NCBI RefSeq assembly: GCF_030409315.1
Contig: NZ_JAUFPS010000034.1
Location: 95,821-159,820 of the forward strand
DNA: 64,000 nucleotides
From: Mucilaginibacter flavus
Lineage (GTDB): Bacteria; Bacteroidota; Bacteroidia; Sphingobacteriales; Sphingobacteriaceae
Reading direction: 5' to 3'
Position numbers and translations under genes: made by a program. Under the pieces are notes generated by a model. It saw only the letters and a list, made by a program, of their open reading frames with translations. It did not search any database and had not been told where the DNA came from. Positions 43,265-50,391 of the stretch are shown piece after piece (the stretch's first letter is position 1; each line of letters begins with the position of its first letter).

Positions 43265-44254
43265 ATGAATAAATCAGATTCCATAGAAAATACACCCAAC
43301 GGAGCGTCTTCCGGACTTCCGGACTTTCCGACTCCCGGACTTCCCGACTTCCGGACTTCCCGACTTCCGGACTTTTTAAAAAAAGGAGATAAAATAGCCA
43401 TCACCTGTCCGGCCAAAAAGTTACCCAACCCAATGACCGATGCCATCGCGCTTTTACAATCATGGGGACTGGAAGTTGTTTTGGGCGAAACCCTAAATTT
43501 ATCATACCATCAGTTTGCCGGCGACGACGATCAGAGAGCTCGAGACCTTCAACGTTTTATTGATGACGATAGTATAAAAGCCATTATAGCCGCCCGCGGC
43601 GGATATGGAACGGTGCGGATGATTGATAAAGTCGATTTTAGCCGTTTTGCTAAGCATCCTAAATGGCTCATCGGCTTTAGCGATATCACCGTACTGCATA
43701 CCCATTTATTTGCAAATTACCAGGCGCAAACCATACACGGGCAAATGCCGGTGAATATACCTGACGCTTCTGCCCGCTCGCTGGAAACTTTGCGCAAAGC
43801 CCTGTTTGGCGAAGCGCTGAGTTATGAATTTACAACGCATAACCATAACCGCCCAGGAAACGCCAAAGGCATTCTTGTTGGCGGCAATTTATCGTTGTTG
43901 GTGGCGGTTTCTGGCTCGGTATCAGATATTGATTATACCTGTAAAATACTTTTTATTGAGGATGTAGGCGAATACCTGTACAGTATTGACCGTATGCTGC
44001 GCTGCCTTGATCGTGCCGGTAAGCTTAAAAACCTGGCAGGGCTTGTTGTTGGCGGCTTTACCGATGCCAAGGATAATGATATCCCCTTTGGCCAAACCGT
44101 GCCGGATATTATTATGGATATTGTAAAAGCTTATGATTATCCCGTATGCTTTGATTTCCCGACTGGGCATGTTCCCGATAATTGTAGTTTGATATTTGGA
44201 CGTATGGTTACATTGAGCGTTCAGGAACACGGGGGGGCATTAAACTTTGTCTGA
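43265..44254 (+). CDS. LD-carboxypeptidase (S66 family) with a repeat-derived N-terminal extension
   Basis: A 329-residue cytoplasmic enzyme that trims the terminal D-Ala from peptidoglycan tetrapeptides during recycling. The core begins at about residue 38 with FLKKGDKIAITCPAKKLPNP. It has IIAARGGYGTVRMIDKVDFS, the Ser nucleophile region WLIGFSDITVLHTHL, the catalytic Glu region LFIEDVGEYLYSIDRM, and a His near IDFPTGHVPDN-like sequence (CFDFPTGHVPDN). Residues of about 16-37 (GLPDFPTPGLPDFRTSRLPD) come from the CTTCCGGACTTCC repeat at 43308-43374. No start codon lies between the repeat and the core, so the extension should be translated. Confidence 0.88.
   Translation: MNKSDSIENTPNGASSGLPDFPTPGLPDFRTSRLPDFLKKGDKIAITCPAKKLPNPMTDAIALLQSWGLEVVLGETLNLSYHQFAGDDDQRARDLQRFIDDDSIKAIIAARGGYGTVRMIDKVDFSRFAKHPKWLIGFSDITVLHTHLFANYQAQTIHGQMPVNIPDASARSLETLRKALFGEALSYEFTTHNHNRPGNAKGILVGGNLSLLVAVSGSVSDIDYTCKILFIEDVGEYLYSIDRMLRCLDRAGKLKNLAGLVVGGFTDAKDNDIPFGQTVPDIIMDIVKAYDYPVCFDFPTGHVPDNCSLIFGRMVTLSVQEHGGALNFV
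43308..43374 (+). repeat. In-frame CTTCCGGACTTCC repeat inside the LD-carboxypeptidase gene
   Basis: Tandem permuted words (TTCCGGACTTCCGGACTTTC, CGACTCCCGGACTTCCCGAC and so on) are read as three L-P-D-F units. The same words occur intergenically at 7452-7535 and 43194-43247. Confidence 0.8.
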
Positions 44255-44328
44255 ATCAGAATCTTCAGAATTAAAGAATTAACAGAATAATAATCATCAC
44301 TCATTAAATAAATTTCAATCTACCAGAT

Positions 44329-44736
44329 ATGGCATTATTAAGCAATTTAGGCAATTACAGAAATTTAGGTTTATTAATTATCCGCGTTGGTTTGGGTATT
44401 ATGTTTATATATCATGGCTACCCCAAACTAATGGGAGGCCCTAAAGAATGGACCGAACTTGGCGGCTCTATGAAATATGTGGGTATTCATTTTTTACCGG
44501 TGGCCTGGGGTTTCCTGGCTGCAGCCACCGAACTTTTAGGCGGTTTTTTACTCATCATTGGCCTCGCCTTCAGGCCGGTGTGTATATTGATGCTGATTAA
44601 CCTTATCGTGGCTGCATTAATGCACTTTGGCAGCGGCGGCAATTTAGGCGATGCGGCCCACGCTATTGAAGATGCTATAGTATTTGCCGGGCTGATATTT
44701 ATTGGGCCAGGGAAATATAGTGTGGATAAAAAGTAA
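44329..44736 (+). CDS. DoxX-family membrane protein
   Basis: A 135-residue protein with four helices. Family-like segments are LLIIRVGLGIMFIYHGYPKL, GFLAAATELLGGFLLIIGLA and MLINLIVAALMHF. DoxX proteins are widespread in Bacteroidota and have been linked to redox or thiol homeostasis, but the role here is not shown. It lies 74 bp after the LD-carboxypeptidase gene, with AATTAACAGAATAA-type repeat sequence in the gap, and is followed at once by a large palindrome. Confidence 0.85.
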   Translation: MALLSNLGNYRNLGLLIIRVGLGIMFIYHGYPKLMGGPKEWTELGGSMKYVGIHFLPVAWGFLAAATELLGGFLLIIGLAFRPVCILMLINLIVAALMHFGSGGNLGDAAHAIEDAIVFAGLIFIGPGKYSVDKK

Positions 44737-44762
44737 TATTTGCAATAAACATTTTCAGCCGT

Positions 44763-44825
44763 TGTTTTTATAGTCATAATGAATGATATTTTTTATAAAT
44801 ATCATTCATTATGACTATAAAAACA
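44763..44825. repeat. 29-bp perfect palindrome
   Basis: Positions 44763-44791 are exactly complementary to 44797-44825 around a 5-nt loop (TTTAT). The arm is AT-rich (GTTTTTATAGTCATAATGAA...). The right arm contains ATGACTATAAAAAC, the probable original start of the downstream lipoprotein gene. Confidence 0.9.
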
Positions 44826-44835
44826 CTTATCACTA

Positions 44836-45699
44836 TTGGGGGTTCTTACCCTGTTTCTTGCTTTAACTTCCTGCAAAAAAGAAACGAAGATTTCTACAAA
44901 TGCGGCATCGACTGATAATACGTCGAAACTGAAAACAAATACACTCCCTGCGCCTACCTATGTGGATTTAGCGTTGGTAGCACGAAAACCAGGGGAAAAC
45001 TTCGACACTTACCATGCAACTTTTCATGGTTCCAGTATTTATTTAATAGGCCCCTTGGTATACGACCAGGCAAAATACCCTAATTTGGTTAATGGCGTAC
45101 CTGGGTTTGGGCAATCAATGTATGGCGATAACTATGCCACTGTTGATTATCAAAACACCGGACCAGACGGAAATGTATTTGGTGGCACGCAAGGTACAAT
45201 GAGCGTAACGGACCTCAGTGCTTATCACAAAGATCTTGAAAGCTACTTTAAGGCTGTAGATACACAAGCATTAAGTGGGAATGGTCCAATACCATTGATT
45301 TATGATTACGTAAAACAAAGTTACCCTACCAGTTCTGGCGGAATATTATTCTTTACAGGTAAAGTTATCCGGGTAACAACTGGAACGCATATTGCATTTG
45401 CCGATATTAACTATCCGTTACCCGCTGCCACACCCTACACTATACCCTCAACCTTTATAAATGTTCCCGATCCAAACAACTCATCAATTCATTATTTTTT
45501 ACAGGGCGATAAAGGCACCATATCAAATGGTCATATAGCATATTTAAATGGAACGGTGTACACTAACGGCCCGGCCATTGCTGTTTCCGGTAGTTATACG
45601 CAGGTTACCGTCGGAGCCGGTGATTTCCATTCCATTGGAACTATTATCAGGCAGGATAATACGACCTTCAGATTTGATCAGGTCGATAATACCAATTAA
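44836..45699 (+). CDS. Lipoprotein of unknown function, probable 5' frameshift
   Basis: The continuous frame opens only at TTG 44836 and begins MGVLTLFLALTSCKKE, a lipobox without a basic n-region. In the +1-shifted frame an ATG at 44811 reads MTIKTLITIG and runs into five Gs (44838-44842). Removing one G joins the two into a complete lipoprotein signal peptide. The mature protein (about 270 residues) has NTLPAPTYVDLALVARKPGE, FHGSSIYLIGPLVYDQAKYP and a C-terminal beta-rich half. I recognise no family. It may be a sequencing error, a broken gene or a slippage switch. A terminator follows. Confidence 0.7.
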   Translation: MGVLTLFLALTSCKKETKISTNAASTDNTSKLKTNTLPAPTYVDLALVARKPGENFDTYHATFHGSSIYLIGPLVYDQAKYPNLVNGVPGFGQSMYGDNYATVDYQNTGPDGNVFGGTQGTMSVTDLSAYHKDLESYFKAVDTQALSGNGPIPLIYDYVKQSYPTSSGGILFFTGKVIRVTTGTHIAFADINYPLPAATPYTIPSTFINVPDPNNSSIHYFLQGDKGTISNGHIAYLNGTVYTNGPAIAVSGSYTQVTVGAGDFHSIGTIIRQDNTTFRFDQVDNTN

Positions 45700-45710
45700 T
45701 TTTCAAACGG

Positions 45711-45745
45711 ACAGCCCGTTGAAGATTCGACGGGCTGTTTGTTTT
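45711..45745 (+). terminator. Terminator after the lipoprotein gene
   Basis: ACAGCCCGT (45711-45719) pairs with ACGGGCTGT (45730-45738), 9 bp with a 10-nt loop, followed by TTGTTTTT. It lies 12 bp after the stop. Confidence 0.85.
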
Positions 45746-45765
45746 TCAATATAAATAAGGCAAAT

Positions 45766-46464
45766 TTACTGATTCAAAGCATCCCCCAGCCCCGCCAAAA
45801 ACGCGTCATTGATCTTATCATCCTTATGTGCGTCAAAATAGGCTTTCACTTTATCAGCATCCGCAGCAAAAGCCTGCTTAATAGCTTTGTTTTTTAGAGA
45901 TATCTTTTGCGGTGCGCCGCCTTTTGCGTCGGCCACATAGTATCCAAACTCATCCGTAAACTCATCGTATTTATTCCCACTTGATGATATGCCGTCGTTC
46001 TTGTAATCGGCTTTGATGAATTTGGTTTTGGTGAGCTTATAAATTTTATACTTAGCACCGGCCGATAGCACTTCGCAATAAAGCTTAGCGTCAATAACGG
46101 GCACGTATTCAAACTTCAGGGCTTTATCGGCCTTATCATACAATATAAAGGTCCTGGCGCGATCTTTATCAACGGCTATGGCAGTTTGCTTATCCTGGCT
46201 TAAAAGCAGCGCACCGCCAAGCTTATCATAGTTAAATGAGTAGCCGTCGGCGTTAACGGCATTCCCTTTGGCGTCTGCCATGCTCCCCTTAACCCAGGTA
46301 TCAAATAAAAACTGGCTGCCCTTCGTGTCTTCCTTATTGGTAAGGTTATAGGCCATTCCACCCGAGGTAATCCCGGTGGTTGAAAGACTATTGTTATTTT
46401 GCGCTTTCACGGCTACGCTTACGGCTATACTTAAACCTAAAGTTACTACTGCTATCTTTTTCAT
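45766..46464 (-). CDS. Secreted protein of unknown function, paralogue of the next gene (short form)
   Basis: The ATG at 46464 opens a signal peptide (MKKIAVVTLGLSIAVSVAVK); the frame extends to 46527. The 232-residue protein shares its whole mature region with the C-terminal part of the 331-residue neighbour: KEDTKGSQFLFDTWVKGSMA, FNYDKLGGALLLSQDKQTAI, YKIYKLTKTKFIKADYKNDG, YDEFTDEFGYYV and QAFAADADKVKAYFDAHKDD. The order of beta-strands then a helical tail is conserved. I know no function. It lacks the carboxypeptidase-like domain of its partner. Confidence 0.75.
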   Translation of the reverse strand: MKKIAVVTLGLSIAVSVAVKAQNNNSLSTTGITSGGMAYNLTNKEDTKGSQFLFDTWVKGSMADAKGNAVNADGYSFNYDKLGGALLLSQDKQTAIAVDKDRARTFILYDKADKALKFEYVPVIDAKLYCEVLSAGAKYKIYKLTKTKFIKADYKNDGISSSGNKYDEFTDEFGYYVADAKGGAPQKISLKNKAIKQAFAADADKVKAYFDAHKDDKINDAFLAGLGDALNQ

Positions 46465-46514
46465 ATTTAAAATCTGTTTAAATGTTGGGCTAATAGCCTG
46501 TTTTAAAATACAAT

Positions 46515-46552
46515 AAAAAAAGACCATCAGAAAAAATCTAATGGTCTTTTTT
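46515..46552 (-). terminator. Terminator between the tandem paralogues
   Basis: AAAAAAGACCAT (46516-46527) pairs with ATGGTCTTTTTT (46541-46552), a 12-bp stem with a 13-nt loop and T tract on either strand. It separates the 331-residue gene from the 232-residue gene, so the latter probably has its own promoter. Confidence 0.8.
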
Positions 46553-46573
46553 ATTTAAAAGTGTTTAAACCTG

Positions 46574-47569
46574 TTAATTCAACGAATCGGCTAAGCCCGA
46601 TAAAAACGCGTCGTTAACTTCATCATCGGCGTGCGCGCTGAAATAAGATTTCACTTTATCGGCGTCGGCAGCAAAAGCCTGTTTAAGCGCTTTTGCCTTC
46701 AAGTTCACTTTTTGCATAGCGCCGCTCTTAACGTTCAAAATATAATAAGTCGGCTCGTCAACGTATTCATCGTAATGGTTCCCTGTTGAGGTCATACCGT
46801 CGGTTTTAAAGTCCGATTTTACAAATGTTGTTTTGGTGTATTTGTAAACCTTATAATTTGCACCGTCCGATAATACCTGGCTATAATGTGTTGGATTGAT
46901 ACCGCTTACCAATTGGTATGTTTGCGGCTGATCAAGGCTGTTGTAAATAGTGAAACTTTTGATCTGATCGCGATCAACATCAACAGCAGCGCGTTTATCT
47001 TGAGTTAATAATAACGAGCCATTGATTTTATCATAGTTATAGCTAAAGTTATCGTTTTTTACGGTAGCACCCGTTTTATCAACTACATAGCCTTTAGCCC
47101 AGCCATCACCTACTAAATAACGGCTGCCTTTGGTGTCTTCTTTACGGGCAACATTAAATAAATTACCACCGCCTGCTGATGAAACGTTGAAAAATGAATA
47201 TCCCTGGTTGGTGTTAACCTCACCGGCAGAGGCAACAATTTTATTTGGATCACCAGGCGTCAATTCTTTAAAACTTGATTTTCCGGGCTTAAGCACCACT
47301 ATGATGTTGTTATCTTTTGCAAGCACTTTTTCGTCTTTATAACCTTTGGCGCTCACTACAATTTGTTCGGTTGTGCTTTTAACCGGCAAAGTGAAAAAAC
47401 CCAACGAATCTGTATAGGTTACTGTTTTTGTATCAGACTCCTGCACCAGTGCAGAACGCACCGCTTCGCCTTTTTCGTTTTTTACTGTACCTGATGCTGT
47501 AATAGATTGTGCTGTTGCAATCTGGGCAGCAAAAGCACATAAGGTTAAGGATAAGATGTAGTTTTTCAT
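46574..47569 (-). CDS. Secreted protein with carboxypeptidase-like domain, paralogue of the preceding gene (long form)
   Basis: A 331-residue protein with signal peptide ending in ATAQ. Residues of about 22-100 form a carboxypeptidase regulatory-like beta-sandwich (SGTVKNEKGEAVRSALVQES, LVVSAKGYKDE-type strand). Residues of about 125-331 repeat the domain of the gene at 45766 (KEDTKGSRYLVGDGWAKGYV, YNYDKINGSLLLTQDKRAAV, YDEYVDEPTYYI, QAFAADADKVKSYFSAHADD). The sandwich is common on Bacteroidota surface proteins. The shared domain resembles nothing I can name. Confidence 0.78.
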   Translation of the reverse strand: MKNYILSLTLCAFAAQIATAQSITASGTVKNEKGEAVRSALVQESDTKTVTYTDSLGFFTLPVKSTTEQIVVSAKGYKDEKVLAKDNNIIVVLKPGKSSFKELTPGDPNKIVASAGEVNTNQGYSFFNVSSAGGGNLFNVARKEDTKGSRYLVGDGWAKGYVVDKTGATVKNDNFSYNYDKINGSLLLTQDKRAAVDVDRDQIKSFTIYNSLDQPQTYQLVSGINPTHYSQVLSDGANYKVYKYTKTTFVKSDFKTDGMTSTGNHYDEYVDEPTYYILNVKSGAMQKVNLKAKALKQAFAADADKVKSYFSAHADDEVNDAFLSGLADSLN

Positions 47570-47765
47570 TTATATATTTTTAGTTATTAAAGTTAAAAAT
47601 AAACACTCTAAATATCAAGTCTTTAAAGCCCTTTATTAACGAAAAGGCTGCATTGATTATTATGCAAATTTTCGTGAATTAATAATTTCATTTTTGTAAT
47701 AGTTAAACTATGTTAAATATCTGGGCAAATAATAAAGTATTGCTTGCGGTTATTTTTTTGAAAAA

Positions 47766-47791
47766 AAAGCGCCCTGTAAACAGGGCGCTTC
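47766..47791 (-). terminator. Terminator of the second SusC/SusD operon
   Basis: AAGCGCCCTG (47767-47776) pairs with CAGGGCGCTT (47781-47790), a perfect 10-bp GC-rich stem with loop TAAA. The minus strand continues TTTTTTT. It lies about 28 bp after the stop at 47819. Confidence 0.92.
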
Positions 47792-47818
47792 AAGAATATA
47801 AAAATCTTTATTATCTTC

Positions 47819-48769
47819 TTATTTTACGTACTCGTCGATAAGTGCTCTTGAGCCTGTTGTAAAGAAAAATCTAAATAATTTTAATGCCTGCGCGTGTGTA
47901 TAAACACCGTTTGGATTAAATGGATTGGTGTGATAATCTGCAGGCAGGAAGAATGGCCCTGTAGCAAGCGTTAAACCATTGGCTGTAAACCCATCAGCTA
48001 TATCTGTACCATAAAAAGTCACTTTAAAGCTTGAGTAAGTAGCGGTTGCACCTGAACCTGTTTTTACGAATGTAACATCATAACGCGGTTGTGAGTAATA
48101 AAACGCAGCTACGGTAAACTCTTGCGGGCTAATAGGATTAAAAATAGAAGTGCCTTTGTTAACCTTATATGAAGATGGCGCCGAAGTTGTAGTGTCGGGC
48201 TTTTCCCACCTTGTATAAAGATGTGTATAAGGGCCTGCAAAGTCATTACCGATGAAGTGGAAATAATGAACGTTAAAGTTTGCACTTAAAGCAACACTGT
48301 TTCCCGAGGCGCTGGCTATCTTCACTGGCACCATATAGCTGGCAGCTGGGTCCATTTTATTTTTGTCAAACTTCGCTGTTACTATCGCAGTACGGGTACC
48401 GGCCTTAATTGTCACCGTAGTAGCCGATAGTGAAAACGCTGCAGCTGGTATTGGGGTATATGGAATGTTTGGTAACACAGCCGGATTGGCGGCATTGTAA
48501 GCGTCGATTAATGAATTATCAACGGCTAAGGTCACTGTTACGTCCGATGATGGAGCATATTGGCCGGTAATGTTGATGTAAAACTCCCTTGTAACAAAAC
48601 CATTTGCATCTTGTCCATCAGTTATCGCATCAGAGCCGAAGTATGGCAAACCACTATGCGGCAGTTCGGCAAACGTGCCAATATTTGATAAATCCACGTT
48701 TGGCTTGTCTTTCAAGCAAGACGAAAGCGAGACGGTAAGGACTCCTAATAATATGATTAATTTTTTCAT
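47819..48769 (-). CDS. Surface lipoprotein with DUF1735-like domain
   Basis: A 316-residue lipoprotein: the signal ends in the lipobox-like VSLSSC, followed by LKDKPNVDL. The N-terminal half has the immunoglobulin-like DUF1735 pattern (REFYINITGQYAPSSDVTVT, FSLSATTVTIKAGTRTAIVT, MVPVKIASASGNSVALS). The C-terminal half (FHFIGNDFAGPYTHLYTRWE onward) is less familiar. DUF1735 proteins sit beside SusC/SusD and probably bind glycan at the surface. It is third in the operon, 45 bp after SusD. Confidence 0.82.
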   Translation of the reverse strand: MKKLIILLGVLTVSLSSCLKDKPNVDLSNIGTFAELPHSGLPYFGSDAITDGQDANGFVTREFYINITGQYAPSSDVTVTLAVDNSLIDAYNAANPAVLPNIPYTPIPAAAFSLSATTVTIKAGTRTAIVTAKFDKNKMDPAASYMVPVKIASASGNSVALSANFNVHYFHFIGNDFAGPYTHLYTRWEKPDTTTSAPSSYKVNKGTSIFNPISPQEFTVAAFYYSQPRYDVTFVKTGSGATATYSSFKVTFYGTDIADGFTANGLTLATGPFFLPADYHTNPFNPNGVYTHAQALKLFRFFFTTGSRALIDEYVK

Positions 48770-48814
48770 TTCTTTCTGTTTTATTATTTATTTATTAAAC
48801 ATAAGCGGATAAGC

Positions 48815-50371
48815 TTACTTCATCCAGAATATCTTAGAAGTAAACAGGTCATTACCACCACCACCTGCCGGCACGTTAGCGCTATTTAAGGTGGTTTCGT
48901 TTATAGTATAAGGCAAACGATAAGGAATATGCGTCACCGTCACGCCAGGATATTTTGACACCGGCAAATCTGTTGGGATACCTAATCTTCTCCAATCGCT
49001 ATATGATTCCAAAGGATCAATAGAGTTCATTGCAGCCCATTTCTGAGTAACAATAAGCTTAATTTTATCAGAAGCAAGCGAGTAATTTGATACCGCATTT
49101 GCCTGACTGGTGTAATCGGATGCACCTGGGGCTCCCAAAAATGCAAATGAAGCCGCAACTGCTGCGTTGTAAACAGTTGAAGCTGTTCCGGCAAGATAAC
49201 CACGTTCTACTGCTTCAGCCTGCAAAAACAAACTTTCAGAGGCCGGAATTAATAACGCTCCCTGACCTGGACCTTTTTGTACACCAGCAGAAGTAAAGCC
49301 TGTACCCAAAATAGCCGAAATTACAGTGTTTGATTCGCCATTACCATTAACACTACCATAATCTCTTCCTTTAATTTTCGAAAGATCACTTATAGGTGAC
49401 TTGTAGTTAATAGCCTCAACGCCTTGTGGACAATAAACATAGTTACCGCGGTTATCGTTATTGTTTTTAAAGAAGTTAACACCATAGCTGTTTGCGCGCC
49501 AGTAAACGGTATTTGCACCATTGGCACCGGTTGCAGTTGCAACCACATCATAGTAAAAAGGATTTTCCTGTGCATCAGAAGCATTTGAATAGCCTGGATT
49601 TACAGCGGCGTCAACAGATAAAAAGTCACTTGTTTTGTAGCTTGCCAAAGCAGCTTTAACGGCTGCGCTTCCAATGCCAGCTTCTGTTTGGCGCATTAAA
49701 AGTTTCAGTTTTAATGTTTTTGCAAACTGAGTCCATTTTGCCATATCGCCACCAAACACCACATCATAATTACCTGGGCTTGTCGCTTTTGCTGAATTTG
49801 CGGCAATGATCGCAACAGCAGAATCGCATTTTGCTGTTATACTATTGTATATAGTTTGAGGATCATCATATTTATATGAAAATGTGCTATTTACTATCAG
49901 AGCCTGTGAATAAGGAACGCTGTTGTACAAATCGACCAGACGCTGGTACACGTACGACTCCATGATCATAGCGATTGCCCTATAATTAGCTTGTACAGGA
50001 TCGGCACCTACTGTTTTTAACAACAGGTTGTAGTTTGACAAGTTTAAGTACGCGTTATCAAAGTTTCCAGTAAAGTTACTACTGGTAATCTGATAAATTA
50101 CATAGGTTGTACTTGGAGTGTAGCCACCACTTTGTGTCCAATAACCCATCCAGTTTTCCAAAACGTCGGCGTTACCACCCTGTACTAAATTTGCAGTTCC
50201 AGCTAATGATGAGCTTAAAGAGTATTTAGCAGGTGCAGACGTTGGTGAGTTAGGATTTACATCATTAACACTGAATGTTCCTTTCTGACAGCCTACAATA
50301 CCTGTTAAGAGCACAGCCGAGAAAAACAAGCCAAAGCTGATCTTTCTCTTAAATATTGTTTTCGTTTTCAT
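48815..50371 (-). CDS. SusD/RagB-family lipoprotein
   Basis: The ATG at 50371 is chosen over a TTG at 50383. The 518-residue protein has a signal with lipobox LTGIVGC, then QKGTFSVNDVNPNSPTSAP. Later landmarks are WMGYWTQSGGY, VYQRLVDLYNSVPYSQALIV, KWTQFAKTLKLKLLMRQ-like sequence (MAKWTQFAKTLKLKLLMRQT) and SYSDWRRLGIPTDLP, all typical of the SusD fold. It pairs with the SusC gene immediately upstream. No sugar-degrading gene is nearby, so the ligand is unknown. Confidence 0.92.
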   Translation of the reverse strand: MKTKTIFKRKISFGLFFSAVLLTGIVGCQKGTFSVNDVNPNSPTSAPAKYSLSSSLAGTANLVQGGNADVLENWMGYWTQSGGYTPSTTYVIYQITSSNFTGNFDNAYLNLSNYNLLLKTVGADPVQANYRAIAMIMESYVYQRLVDLYNSVPYSQALIVNSTFSYKYDDPQTIYNSITAKCDSAVAIIAANSAKATSPGNYDVVFGGDMAKWTQFAKTLKLKLLMRQTEAGIGSAAVKAALASYKTSDFLSVDAAVNPGYSNASDAQENPFYYDVVATATGANGANTVYWRANSYGVNFFKNNNDNRGNYVYCPQGVEAINYKSPISDLSKIKGRDYGSVNGNGESNTVISAILGTGFTSAGVQKGPGQGALLIPASESLFLQAEAVERGYLAGTASTVYNAAVAASFAFLGAPGASDYTSQANAVSNYSLASDKIKLIVTQKWAAMNSIDPLESYSDWRRLGIPTDLPVSKYPGVTVTHIPYRLPYTINETTLNSANVPAGGGGNDLFTSKIFWMK

Positions 50372-50391
50372 TTTTTCTATCAATTTCTTTG

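Noticed and set aside
43150..43446. Minus-strand ORF over the metG / LD-carboxypeptidase gap
   Set aside because: Its sequence is the reverse of the GGACTTCC repeats and of the enzyme N-terminus; no family likeness.
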